Shown: piece after piece, positions 1 to 10,300 of the stretch
Position numbering within the stretch: position 1 is the stretch's first letter
Layout of the letters: each line of letters begins with the position of its first letter
From: Christensenellaceae bacterium
GTDB lineage: Bacteria; Bacillota; Clostridia; Christensenellales; Borkfalkiaceae
Assembly: GCA_948890655.1 (NCBI GenBank)
Contig: CAQTYU010000001.1
Location: forward strand, 124,001-188,000
Reading direction: 5' to 3'
Length of the DNA: 64,000 nucleotides
Position numbers and translations under genes: made by a program
Notes under the pieces: model-generated
Database searches by the model: none
What the model was told of the DNA's origin: nothing
Seen by the model: the letters and a program-made list of their open reading frames with translations, nothing else

Positions 1-3000
1 CGTATCGAACTCGTCTAACGCAGTGTATTCCTTGGTTATCTCCCCGCCGTCAGCCGCAGAGCAAGTGAGTTCTTCAAGTACGACGTCGTCTATTTTTATA
101 TCGTAAATCGGTTTTGAATGCTTTCCGAATTTAACGGTTATGTAATAATTCTCGCCGCCCGTCGCAGGCATTGTAGCCGTGCTTTCCGCACCATGGGCGT
201 CCCAACTGCCCACAAACGTAAACGAACCGATTATCTCGTTTTCCGTGCCGTTGTTGAAGATACCAGTCACTTTGAGATTTTTCAATATAACCGATACGGA
301 CGTCGAAGTGAAAAGCTTAGGCTGAACGCCGTCCTTCCATTCCACACGTATATCCGCGTACGTCGGTTCTTCTGCGGTCAAAGTTTTAGTACCAGTTACC
401 ATTGCGTAGTGGTCTATATCGTCGGGAGTAAAAGTCCAACCGTAAACATTTTCGCCAAACTTTAAGGCAGGAACTGCGCTGTCTGCGTTAGCGTCCCAAG
501 ACACGGTACCGGAAACGGTCACACCGCCGTAGGTTGCCGTAGCAGTGATTGCGGGCAGTGCGTCACCGACGAACAACGTATCTATTCCGTTATAGTCGGT
601 ATAGTTTACTTCCACCTGCAGGGTTGCCTTTACTATTTCAAACGCGCCTTCAATACTGCCCGTATAATAGCCCACCGCCATTATCGTATAGGTTACAGTG
701 CCGATTTCCACGTTGTCCTCGCAAATTAATACATAGTCCGTATTTTGCACGAGCGTAACGCCGTTCAGCACTACCGTGGGCTCGGGCGTTATTTCCGCAC
801 CCGTCCACTCGTATTCGTCAGCTATGCCCGTAACTTCCGCGTCGGTTATATCCGCCCTGACAATATTGAACGTAACGGAATTAATGCCAGTATAGTTGCC
901 CGTACCCGTCAGGTTTATAACTGCAACGCCCGTGACGGTATTGTTCACATAAGAAACCGAATAGTCTGCACCATTTTCAAGCACGACGCCGTTTAAGGTT
1001 ACGACGGGCTCGGGGGTGATTGCGCTGCCCGTATAATCGTAGCTGTCGTTCACGCCGCTTAAGATTGCGTTGGCGATATTTGCTTTTACAATTTCAAAAG
1101 TTACCGTTGTTACGGAATTGAAGTTGCCGACGCCGGTTATAGTCACCGTTACCGTACCTAATTCCACGTTTTCTGAATACGCAACCGTGTAGTCTGTATC
1201 TTTAACGAGATTTATACCGTTATACGTAACCGTGGGTTCGGGAGCTATTGCGCTGCCTGTGTATTCGTAAGTAGAATCAATGCCCGTTACCTGTACGCCG
1301 TCCATATCCGCTTCTTCTATAACGAAGTTTTTGGTTGTTACGCCCGTATAGTTGCCGCAACCAGTTACGGTTACGGTTGCCGTACCTTTATTTACGTTGT
1401 TTTCATACGTAACGGTGAAATCGGTACCGAAAACGAGCGTTGCGCCGTTAAAAGTTACCGCAGGTTCGGGAGTGATTGCACTGCCCGTAAAGTTGTAGCT
1501 TTCGTTTACACCCGCGATTTCAGCCGTAGAAATATCCGCAGGCACGATTTCAAAGGTTTTGGTTACGGTACCCGAGAAGTTGCCGCAACCCGTTATAGTT
1601 AAGGTTGCCGTACCCAAAGCGATATTATCGGAATAAGAAACGGTATAATCGGTATCTTTTACAAGTACGACCCCGTTCCACATTACCGTGGGTTCGGGCG
1701 TAATTGCGCCGCCCGTGTATTCGTAGGTTGCATTTACCCCGTTTACGGTTGCATTGGAAATATCCGCGGTAATGACGGCAAAAGTATCGGTTAAAGTGCC
1801 CGTATAGTTTTTGCTACCCGTTACAGAGACGGTTGCGTTCCCTACGTTTATATTTTCGGCGTACGAAATGAGGTAATCCGTATTAAGGGTAAGCGTTAAG
1901 CCGTCAAAGGTTACGGTGATTTCGGGTTCGATTTCAACGCCCGTGTAAACATAAGTAAGATGTAAACCGTTTAACGTTGCGCCTGAAATATCTGCGGGAT
2001 TTATTATGAAAGTAACTTCCTTAGTACCCACGTAATCACCCGCGCCCGTAACTATAACTTTTGCCGTGCCCGCATTCACGTTAGCGGAATAGCTTACCGT
2101 GAAGTCGGAGCCCGCTATTAAAGTTAAATCGCCTATTTGAACAAGCGTTACTCGCGGCTCTTTTGCACTGCCGTCGTATGTAAACGAGGTTTCGGAAATC
2201 GTTACGGTTGCATCGGCAAGCGTGGGCGGCTGAATAGAGAAGCTTATCTCCTTCGTGCCGGTATAGTTTCCCATACCCGTTAAAATCAAGGTTGCCGTAC
2301 CTACGGCTACGTTATTCAAATACGCGACGGTAAAGTCCGTACCGATTACGAGCGTAATCGTCAGGTCGGTAATCTCGGGTAAAGGTTCTATCGCGCTGCC
2401 CGTGTACGATTGCGCAGGTATTGCCGCAACGGTTACACCCGATATACTGCGGGCGGTTATCGTGAACGTTACTTCCTTGGTACCCGAATAGTTACCAATG
2501 CCCGTAATAATTATTTTAGCCGTGCCGACATTAACGTTATCCGCATATTTTAACGTATAATCCGCGTCTTTAATCAGCGTTCGGGATAAATCGCTCAAAG
2601 CAGGCAACGGAGTTTTTGCGCTTGCCGTATAGCCTTGCGCAGCTATTTCCGAAGCCGTTGCGTTTGAAATATCGCGTGCGCTTATGGTAAACGTTTTACT
2701 GTTCGTCCCCGCATAGTTGCCCTTACCCGTTATAGTAAGGGTTGCTTCGCCGGCGTTAACGTTATTAGACCAACTAAAAGTAAAGTCCGTTTCGCTTGAA
2801 AGAGTAACGCCGTCCAACGTTACTGTTGCCGTGGGCTTCTTTTCCGTTCCGTCGTAGGTTTGGATTGTTATATCGCCAATAATTGCGTCGGACAGTAAAC
2901 TCCCGCTTATGGTAAAGGTTGTGGATTTGGTTCCCTTGTAATTACCTTTACCGGTTATAGTAATAGTAGCCGTACCGGCAGACGTATTGTTTGAATAACT

Positions 3001-4998
3001 GAAAGTAAAATCCGTATTGTTTGTAAGCGTTTTATTTATATTGACGTCGGTGATAGTCGGCGTGGGCGTGATAGCCGCGCCTTTGTCATAATATTGCGTA
3101 TCTATCGTGCCGAACGTCGCGTTGGATATATCGCGGGCATTTATTTTCAACGTCAGGGTCTTTGCCGCGGTATCCGTGCCGCCGTTGGTCGAACCCCAAC
3201 AATACTTGTTGGAGTCTATACTCAGAGAAACGGTATACGTGCCGGCATTCGTTGCGTAAAAGTCCGTGCCGTTGCGGGTTGCGCCGCTAGTGGGCGTGCC
3301 GAACGTTATATTTGAGGTTGAGCTTATAGTGAAATGCTGCGCGCTGCCGTTATAGGTGGTCGTACCCGTCTGTCCGCTTACGCTTGCACCGCTATGTACT
3401 CCGCTACCCTTTGCAAGCGTGGGTACGGCTATTGCCTTGCGCTGTATAGTTACGGTTATTTCTTTACTGCCGGCATTATAGTTGGTAGTTGCAGTACTTG
3501 ATACGGTTACCTTTACCGTACCTGCTTTTGTGGGTGTAAGCACACCGGTTGAAGCGTTAATCGTTGCTCCGCCTGTACCGGCCGCAACGGCATAACTTAG
3601 CGTTCCTCCACCGCTGTTGCCCGTTACCGTAGGAGCCGCGGAGTTACTGCCGTAAGTTACGGTAGAATACGATAAACCTAAATTGAGATTTCCTTTATTG
3701 ACCGTTATCGTTCTGGTCGCGGTGCCGGAATTATAGTCACTATTACCCGCAGCTCTTAAAGTTATTGTTACGGTACCCACCTTTTTAGGAGTCAATACGC
3801 CCGAGGAATTTATCGTTGCAACAGAAGTATCCGACGAACTCCAAGAAAGCGTGCCCTTGCCACTGCCGGTTAGCGTCAACGTATTACCATATGCGACAGA
3901 GGAGCCACCGCTTATCGTAGGAGTTTGACTACCTTTAGATATTGTCATATTTATTGTTTCAGTATATAGCGTATCGTTTGAATGGCTGGATGACTTTAAT
4001 TTAATTTGGAAATTACACTGACCGGCACGCGTCATCTTGAAATTCGCTACATAATTGTTACCAAAAGAAGATGATCTTGAAAAACCAGTTACAGAACCAG
4101 CGCCGGTATTGCTCGGATCCGTATTAAGTCCTAAATATTCAAAGTCACACGCGCAACCGGATGTTGTAGTTTCAATTATGATCGCCATACTTGAACCGAC
4201 ACTAGGGGTGCTCCCGTAAAAACTTACACTAAACTTAGTACTTATCCTACCTTTAACTAAAAAAGATTTCGTCACGGTCTTAGCACTACTCATTGTTGCC
4301 ACAGCTTGCAAATGCCCGTTACCCGCATTATTAATAGTTACGTAATAATAAAACATCGTAGCCATAGACGTACTGCCGTGCGGTCCGTTATTGGCATAAT
4401 ACTCTACCACATAGTCGCTACTGTTAATCCCGATTATACTGAAGTCCGCGTCCTTTGAAATCTCAACTTGAAATTTTTGCCCAACGGTTACGGTATCGGG
4501 AAAATGAAAGTTAATCTCAGTTGACGGAGTAGATGTATTATAGCCAACGACGCGTACAATCTGGCTCTTTGATACACCGTCTTTTGTCCCGGTTACCGTA
4601 AACTGTTCTTGATAAGTACTTGTTATTTTAAAATATGCATACTGTATTGTAGCGCCCGTAGACGAGCCGTGCATACCGTCATAACCGCCGCCCGTTATTT
4701 CATAGTCGGACGAAGATATACCGCTGATTACAAACGTAGTATCTATACCACGATAATAATAATACGAAGTACCGACATTAACCGAAGTAGGAAAACTAAA
4801 CCTAGGTTCTCCTGTCGCCGTTGATTTAGCGCTCAATTCCGGAGCTTCGATTTTTGCGCCGCTTTCTACATTAGGCACATTATCGTTATTAGCAACAAAT
4901 AAATATGTAACCATAGCTAAAACGGCACATATCAGGGCGGCAATCAGCATTGCCAGAGTTATAGGTTTAAAAATTGTTTTATTTTTATAATTCTTCAT
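1..4998 (-). CDS. Giant Ig-like repeat surface protein 1 (3' end beyond window)
   Basis: The reading frame is open from an ATG at 4998 to the window edge, at least 1666 codons, so the C-terminus is missing. An AGGAG ribosome site lies just upstream. Residues about 12-35 are a hydrophobic export/anchor segment (core ALICAVLAMV) like those of the two other giant proteins here. Residues about 40-340 are Ser/Tyr-rich modules of unknown family. Residues about 350-515 hold two Big_2-like units (SWSSSDTSVATI). Residues about 630-1450 contain roughly eleven units of about 76 residues of the pattern EYTGxxITPEP..DYTVSY..GTGNY, an MBG/YDG-like stalk. The last 200 residues resemble the distal part of giant protein 3. 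Inferred role: long cell-surface stalk or adhesin. Its only obvious promoter sits in an invertible-looking module (5107-5332) and points away, so it is predicted OFF in this sequence. Confidence 0.85.
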   Translation of the reverse strand, partial: MKNYKNKTIFKPITLAMLIAALICAVLAMVTYLFVANNDNVPNVESGAKIEAPELSAKSTATGEPRFSFPTSVNVGTSYYYYRGIDTTFVISGISSSDYEITGGGYDGMHGSSTGATIQYAYFKITSTYQEQFTVTGTKDGVSKSQIVRVVGYNTSTPSTEINFHFPDTVTVGQKFQVEISKDADFSIIGINSSDYVVEYYANNGPHGSTSMATMFYYYVTINNAGNGHLQAVATMSSAKTVTKSFLVKGRISTKFSVSFYGSTPSVGSSMAIIIETTTSGCACDFEYLGLNTDPSNTGAGSVTGFSRSSSFGNNYVANFKMTRAGQCNFQIKLKSSSHSNDTLYTETINMTISKGSQTPTISGGSSVAYGNTLTLTGSGKGTLSWSSSDTSVATINSSGVLTPKKVGTVTITLRAAGNSDYNSGTATRTITVNKGNLNLGLSYSTVTYGSNSAAPTVTGNSGGGTLSYAVAAGTGGATINASTGVLTPTKAGTVKVTVSSTATTNYNAGSKEITVTIQRKAIAVPTLAKGSGVHSGASVSGQTGTTTYNGSAQHFTISSTSNITFGTPTSGATRNGTDFYATNAGTYTVSLSIDSNKYCWGSTNGGTDTAAKTLTLKINARDISNATFGTIDTQYYDKGAAITPTPTITDVNINKTLTNNTDFTFSYSNNTSAGTATITITGKGNYKGTKSTTFTISGSLLSDAIIGDITIQTYDGTEKKPTATVTLDGVTLSSETDFTFSWSNNVNAGEATLTITGKGNYAGTNSKTFTISARDISNATASEIAAQGYTASAKTPLPALSDLSRTLIKDADYTLKYADNVNVGTAKIIITGIGNYSGTKEVTFTITARSISGVTVAAIPAQSYTGSAIEPLPEITDLTITLVIGTDFTVAYLNNVAVGTATLILTGMGNYTGTKEISFSIQPPTLADATVTISETSFTYDGSAKEPRVTLVQIGDLTLIAGSDFTVSYSANVNAGTAKVIVTGAGDYVGTKEVTFIINPADISGATLNGLHLTYVYTGVEIEPEITVTFDGLTLTLNTDYLISYAENINVGNATVSVTGSKNYTGTLTDTFAVITADISNATVNGVNATYEYTGGAITPEPTVMWNGVVLVKDTDYTVSYSDNIALGTATLTITGCGNFSGTVTKTFEIVPADISTAEIAGVNESYNFTGSAITPEPAVTFNGATLVFGTDFTVTYENNVNKGTATVTVTGCGNYTGVTTKNFVIEEADMDGVQVTGIDSTYEYTGSAIAPEPTVTYNGINLVKDTDYTVAYSENVELGTVTVTITGVGNFNSVTTVTFEIVKANIANAILSGVNDSYDYTGSAITPEPVVTLNGVVLENGADYSVSYVNNTVTGVAVINLTGTGNYTGINSVTFNIVRADITDAEVTGIADEYEWTGAEITPEPTVVLNGVTLVQNTDYVLICEDNVEIGTVTYTIMAVGYYTGSIEGAFEIVKATLQVEVNYTDYNGIDTLFVGDALPAITATATYGGVTVSGTVSWDANADSAVPALKFGENVYGWTFTPDDIDHYAMVTGTKTLTAEEPTYADIRVEWKDGVQPKLFTSTSVSVILKNLKVTGIFNNGTENEIIGSFTFVGSWDAHGAESTATMPATGGENYYITVKFGKHSKPIYDIKIDDVVLEELTCSAADGGEITKEYTALDEFDT

Positions 4999-5159
4999 AC
5001 TTTTACTCCTTGAATTGCAGTAAACTGTTAGAAAATTACATTTGATTTGCAAAAAGTGCGGTATCCGCCACATATCAGGGGGTATAACGCACTTTTATGC
5101 GTTCCGAAAAATACATCTAATAGTATAATAGGTGTACTTTTTTTTGCAGAAAAGAAAAC

Positions 5160-5192
5160 AGTTTGACAAAAATTCACAAACATTGTCAAACT
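5160..5192. repeat. Inverted repeat inside switch 1 (possible operator)
   Basis: AGTTTGACA at 5160-5168 is perfectly mirrored by TGTCAAACT at 5184-5192 with a 15 bp spacer. It lies in the invertible segment of module 1 only; no counterpart is seen in modules 2 and 3. It could be a regulator-binding site, or simply two TTGACA-like elements facing each other. Confidence 0.35.
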
Positions 5193-5256
5193 TTGTTATA
5201 AAAGCGCAAATTATGGGGTATAAAATTGGTAAATTATGAAAAATAGCAATTTTTTG

Positions 5257-5285
5257 TTGACATTTACATATGGTAGTGATATGAT
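5257..5285 (+). promoter_or_regulatory. Sigma-A promoter within switch 1
   Basis: TTGACA at 5257-5262, a 17 bp spacer ending TAGTGA, and TATGAT at 5280-5285. The -10 ends 8 bp before the right palindromic site, exactly as in modules 2 and 3. In the orientation given it transcribes rightward into the terminator at 5334-5356. Confidence 0.8.
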
Positions 5286-5333
5286 ATGCGTGTAAAAAGT
5301 ACACCTATTATACTAATAGGTGTACTTTTTTTG

Positions 5334-5356
5334 CGCCCGCTTGCGGGCGTTTTTTT
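5334..5356 (+). terminator. Intrinsic terminator capping the OFF orientation of switch 1
   Basis: A CGCCCGC stem, TT loop and GCGGGCG return are followed by seven T. It begins immediately outside the far recombination site. A similarly placed hairpin plus T-run follows the far site of the two other modules, so a promoter in the OFF orientation would make only a transcript of about 60 nt. Confidence 0.75.
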
Positions 5357-5451
5357 ATGCGATTTTTCGGTTAAAAGACACATATATGCATATTAACCGC
5401 TTTTTAACCGCTTTTTGGGAACAGAATATGGCGAGGAATCGGAGTGACAAT

Positions 5452-5490
5452 AAAATAAAAGAAGCAAGGCTTAAAAAGCCTTGCTTCTTT
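5452..5490 (-). terminator. Terminator of the Ig-like lipoprotein / GH3 transcription unit
   Basis: AAGCAAGGCTT, AAA loop, AAGCCTTGCTT. Read on the minus strand it is followed by TTTTATTTTATT, 15 bp after the stop codon at 5505. On the plus strand it also has a short T-run, so it may work in both directions. Confidence 0.75.
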
Positions 5491-5504
5491 GTTTGGGATT
5501 AAGT

Positions 5505-7310
5505 TTATACTAATTCAACGCGGACTTTAAGGTTTTCAACCGATTGAATTTCTTGCTGCTCGTCTTCGGGATATACACCGAATACGATAGTGATTGACGC
5601 ACCCGCGCTTTCGGTGATACTCAGAGGAATTTCGTTATTGCCCTCTTTAAGGGTTACAACCTTCGTGCCTATCTGAATTCTGCCGGCGTTGGGAACGTTA
5701 TCGATATGGAGCTTAACGCTGTAGGTATCGCCCGTCTTTTTTCCGGGGACTTTATAGAACAACTGCGTATCCGTCCAGTTACCCTTGTTATTGCTAAAGG
5801 ATATCGTCGCCGAATCGTCGACTATTGAGCCTTTACCTTCAAAGATAACCCAACTTGAAACATAGTAAGTCCAAGTGCCGGGTTCTTTTACTGCGCCGTT
5901 GCCGCTACTCGGGTTCATCGTATACATGTAGTTTGCGTTCGTACCCGTAATAGTTGCGTTAGCGGAAGTTATTTCAGGCGTATCGATATAGTGCGCGTTT
6001 GCCGCGTAAGCTATAAGTTTACCGGTGAACGTTCCCATAGGAATGGTTGCAGGGTCGATTTTACCGGCTTTGACGGGGATACCCAAAATGAACTTGCCGT
6101 CGGGTCTGTAAAGGTTAAGCGTGTAGCTGCCGACGCCTTCCGTATTCGGATCGTTAATAGTCAGCGTGTTATCCGTAATATCAAACGTAGGAGATTTGAG
6201 TTGGACTTTCTCGGAGGTTTCCCACTTGATGTTGGAAAGCTTCATCGTGATTTCCTGATTTTCCTCTTCGTCGTTTACGAAGTCGCTGCCCTGACCGTCT
6301 ACGCCCCAATACAGCGTGAACGCCGTATCTAAGTGGTCGTAATATACCGTGTAGGTGTGCTTGCCCTTTTCAAGGTTGAGCACGTAGCCGTTTACTGTGA
6401 CTTTGCCCGCCATGGTGGAGTCTAAGTCAAAGGTAGTTTTGTAATGCTGACCCGCCGTTAAAGCGTTGCCCGCCTCGTCCTTGTCGGCTTCGTTCGCGGT
6501 GTAGAGCATATGAATATTGTACCAGTTTGCACCCTCTTTAAGGTTGATTGCGGTGAGGCTTACCTCGCCCTCAACGTAGGTTGCTTCGGTTATATTGCTG
6601 AATTCGTTCCAATACATCCATACGCCCGGATGCTCGCCCGAAACGGAGTTCGTCAAGTAGGTGTTTTCAAGCTCGTAGGAAGCGTCCTTACCGTCGCCGA
6701 CTACTACTTTAACGCTTGCGACCACGTCCGAGTGCTGGGCGCATTTTGCAAGAATATTCGCGCTGCCGTTCGTTGCGACAGCCGTTACCAAGCCGTTTTC
6801 GGATACGGTAGCGATAAGGGGCTTATCGCTTTCCCAAGCGACGTCGTGACCCCTTGAAGAGCTTGCCGCAAGCTGAACGGTTGCGTCCTTACCGCTTAGC
6901 GTAAGGTTTGACGAAACCGCAGTGCCGTCTTTGGTGATAGTGATTTTTTCGGCTTCAACTACCGTGACGGTGCAGGTTGCGGACTTGTCGCCCGAAGTTG
7001 CGGTTACGGTTGCTTCACCCACGGCAAGCGCGGTAACGAGACCCGCTCTTTTGCCGTTGCCGCTGCCTTCTACCGACACTTTGCTACTGTCCGAAGAAGT
7101 CCAAACGACGTCCTCGGTAACAGTTGAAGTGACGAGTATAGGAGAGTTCTTCGTGCCGACGTCAAGCGTCAAAGCGGTTAAGTTAAGGCTTAAACCGCCT
7201 GTGTTGTCCGTATCGTCGCCACTATTGCAGGCTGCCACAGAGAAAACCATTACGAACGAGAGCAGAGCGCAGACGAACGCGAATAATTTTCCCACTTTAG
7301 ATTTCTTCAT
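5505..7310 (-). CDS. Ig-like (Big_2) surface lipoprotein
   Basis: About 601 residues. The start is taken at the ATG at 7310 because GGAGG lies 8 bp upstream; a GTG at 7328 is in frame but overlaps that site. A lipoprotein signal (FSVAAC, Cys about residue 28) is followed by Asn/Asp/Gly linker, then two Big_2 domains (VVWTSSDSSKVSVEG and VAWESDKPLIATVSENG). The rest consists of beta-sandwich modules, some resembling CBM-type jelly rolls. The gene overlaps the 3' end of the permuted GH3 gene by 14 bp, so translation is probably coupled. It is a paralogue of the lipoprotein at 10421-12175. Inferred role: exported polysaccharide-binding partner of the membrane GH3 enzyme; ligand unknown. Confidence 0.85.
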   Translation of the reverse strand: MKKSKVGKLFAFVCALLSFVMVFSVAACNSGDDTDNTGGLSLNLTALTLDVGTKNSPILVTSTVTEDVVWTSSDSSKVSVEGSGNGKRAGLVTALAVGEATVTATSGDKSATCTVTVVEAEKITITKDGTAVSSNLTLSGKDATVQLAASSSRGHDVAWESDKPLIATVSENGLVTAVATNGSANILAKCAQHSDVVASVKVVVGDGKDASYELENTYLTNSVSGEHPGVWMYWNEFSNITEATYVEGEVSLTAINLKEGANWYNIHMLYTANEADKDEAGNALTAGQHYKTTFDLDSTMAGKVTVNGYVLNLEKGKHTYTVYYDHLDTAFTLYWGVDGQGSDFVNDEEENQEITMKLSNIKWETSEKVQLKSPTFDITDNTLTINDPNTEGVGSYTLNLYRPDGKFILGIPVKAGKIDPATIPMGTFTGKLIAYAANAHYIDTPEITSANATITGTNANYMYTMNPSSGNGAVKEPGTWTYYVSSWVIFEGKGSIVDDSATISFSNNKGNWTDTQLFYKVPGKKTGDTYSVKLHIDNVPNAGRIQIGTKVVTLKEGNNEIPLSITESAGASITIVFGVYPEDEQQEIQSVENLKVRVELV

Positions 7311-10300
7311 CTTTATTTTCCTCCTCACAAATATCTCTATTTGCTTTTGATTTTAATATTTTATCGCCGAAAAACGGTAAAACCGTGAATATTACGCACG
7401 CAACGATACCGAGAGCAAGTATAATATTTGCAACTATCCACAATGCGTCGAGGAGCGACGAGTGAGGCGCGGGGTTGACCTTCACATCTCCTGCGGTCTG
7501 GTTGGTATCTATATAGGTGTACAACACGTTTTTAACCGACTGACGCGCCGCGTACGCAACGTGCTTGTCGTCAAGGTTGATATTTGCCGCGCCGCCCGAA
7601 GTGCCGCTTAGCCACAGGTCGTTACCCGCAAGCACGCCCGCTTCATAATCCTTCATATAGCTTTCACCGGGCATAAACCAGTCGGTTATAACGCTGCCCT
7701 TGAAGCCCCATTCGGTGCGGAGCACGCCGTTAAGCAGTGCGTAGTTATAACCCGAAAGCACGCCGCCGACGTTATTGAACGCGCTCATTATAGCGTTCGC
7801 CTTACCTTCTTTTACAGCAATTTCAAACGGGCGGAGATAAGTTTCCCTTAAAGTCTGCTCCGTAAGCCATGTGTGGAGGTTCTTGGGATTAATGCCCGCT
7901 TCACTTACCGCAAAGTGTTTAAGGTAGCAATACATATTGTTGTCGTAAGCTGCCGCTATGGTGTTTGCGGCAAGCTTGCCCGAAAGCACTGCGTCTTCGC
8001 TGTAGTATTCGTAGTTACGGGAATTGTATACCGAACGGTGAAGGTTGACGCCCGGACCGTACCAGCCTTTGAAACCTACAGAGCCGGCTAATTTCGCCTG
8101 CGCTTCGCCAATAGAATAAGCAATTTCTTTGCTGAAGCTGCAACCCGTTAACGATTCACTGCAGAAAAGCGTGTATTGGTCGCTCTTTGCTTCCAACGCG
8201 TCGTCAACGCTGTTGTTGAAGCCAGCGGGACCGTCCTTATCTATGCAGAAGGTCTTGCCCACGCTGTACATTGCGACGGTATGGAAGCCCGCGTTGCCGA
8301 TAAGTTCCTTCGTTTCTTCGCGGGTTACCTGATTCAAAAGGGAATCCCATAAAACGGAATTATAATCATCCATAAGGAATTCGAGGATAAAGCTGTTGAA
8401 CGCAAGGGTTACGGAAGAATCGCCGCCTTGCAACACTTTAAGCGAAACCCTGTCGATATTGTCGCCGTTCTTTGCGCCAACGAGATACATATTCGCGTTT
8501 TGTCCGTACTGGACGCCCGCGTTGACCTTTGCCTGATCGTACTTCGCTTTGCTTGCCGCCTTGATCTGTTCCACATTGGGGGTACTGCCCGAACGGACCG
8601 CCGCCGTTTTGGGGAAGTTTTCAAAGTCGTTTTTACGGGAGAGATAAGTTACGGGATTACCCTCGCCGTCCTTTAAGGCAGAGCCGTCGATGGGGCAATT
8701 TGCAAACGCGTTGTTGCCCGTGAACAGATTGTCAACAACGTTGCCCGTTACGGGGTCGTTAGCGTATTCTATAGTTTTGCCGAGGTTTACTTCCTTATAG
8801 TCGCCCTTATCGCCCTGTACGGGTACGGAGTTCATATACTCGTGAGCGTTCTTCATTACGGAAATTCTGTAATTTCCGTTTTCAAGCTTGAAGCCGCCGC
8901 TGCCGTTAACGTCGTAAGAAGCCAAGTCGTACGCTTTAAAAGAAAGGGTGACCGGTGCGGACTTGCCCGGTTCGATGAGCGGAGTTTTGGCAAAGTCGAG
9001 AAGCACCCTCTCCGCCTTTTCAATGCCGCCTTCCGAGTAGGGTGCGCGACCGTAGAGCTGAACTACGTCCTTGCCCGCAACCGTACCCGTGTTGGTGACT
9101 TTGACCGTAACGGTATACTCTCCGTTTTCGGTAATATTCAACACTTTGGAAAAATCGGGTTCCCATTCAAAGGTCGTGTAGGAAAGACCGTAACCGAACG
9201 GGAATTGAACTACGCCGTCGTAGCCCTTGCCGTATTTATTGTCTACTGCGTCGAAGTAATTCTCGGCGTCAGCAGTTTCGTACCACTTATAGCCGAAGTA
9301 TATGCCCTCCTGATAAACGAGGTTGCCGTTAACCTTTGCGGTATTCGCGTAAGTGGGATTGTAAGTCTGATAATCGTAAGGAAGGGTGTCGCTCGTTCTG
9401 CCCGAGGGATTAACCGTGCCCTTGATAATTTCGGGGATAGCGATAGCGCCCGACTGACCGGGGATACCCGCGAAAATGCAGGCTTTGATACAGCTGTAAT
9501 CTTCAAGAAAACCGAGCTCGATATTGTTGCAGACGTTGAGGACGACGGTTACGTCAAACCCGTGTTGTTCAAGCGCGGTGAACATCGCCTTTTCTTCTTC
9601 CGTCAATTCAAGGAAAGTACCGTCTGCATAGCTGCGGACCGATTTTAATTCCTGCGCGGTGCTTGAATCTACGTTCTCCGCGCCCCAACGGCTTATAACA
9701 GCAACGGCAGTCTTTGAATAGTTCTTTGCCTGATTCATTCTGTCCGCGGTGTAAAAGCTTGCGCCGGGGTTTTTAAGGCTTTCGTCAACGTAAGCGTTGG
9801 TCGTGCCCGTTTTGCGGTAATCGGCGTCAAAGTTGCCGTCTTGGGTATTTTCAACGTAAGCCTGTGTAAGTTCGGTATTGTATTCGATACCTGCTTCGGT
9901 GAAGGCGTCGGTTAAGTCTATTTTGATACGGTCGTTGCCGTTCCTGTCCTTGTCGAGCACTGTCGCGCCGCCGCTGCCGCCGCCCGTTAAAAGGAAACCG
10001 TTATCGGTTGCGCCCCAACCGAAGAGGTTGACTTTTGCAAGGTCCTTTTGCGGAAGATATTTATCTTCGTTATACAAAAGAACCATACTTTCTTCCGCAG
10101 TGTTGCGAACGACTTTGTCCGCTTCTTCAAGTACGCCCGCAGAACCTGATACGTCTACGCCGTCGCCCGCAAATACTCTGTGAAGAATAGTGGCAAACAT
10201 ATTAAGCACAACGTTGACGACCACGATAAGCGCGACGCAAATCACCGCAACGACAGGTAAAGCAATCAGTTTAGCTTTGCTTTTCTTGAAAATTCGGTCA

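Larger units (their letters stand above)
5107..5332. promoter_or_regulatory. Invertible promoter module 1 (predicted OFF)
   Basis: Two near-palindromic sites (5107-5145 and 5294-5332) are inverted repeats of each other. The 22 bp inner stretch (AAAAAGTACACCTATTATAC plus TA, 5294-5315) is perfectly matched in reverse complement at 5121-5142. The enclosed segment carries one sigma-A promoter on the plus strand, facing away from giant gene 1. The asymmetric centre (TATAC at right, GTATA at left) puts the sites in inverted orientation, so recombination would invert rather than delete. It shares its design with modules at 29774-29960 and 39820-40010. Inversion is inferred; the repeats and promoter are seen directly. 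Confidence 0.85.

Noticed and set aside
118..4824. Several plus-strand open frames of 60-115 codons inside the giant repeat gene
   Set aside because: They are antisense to a continuous minus-strand frame of Ig-like repeats, have no ribosome sites and repeat with the same period as the repeats.
1..5000. CRISPR array, because of the regular spacing of repeats
   Set aside because: The period is about 225-230 bp, the repeats are degenerate and coding, and there are no short identical repeats with unique spacers.
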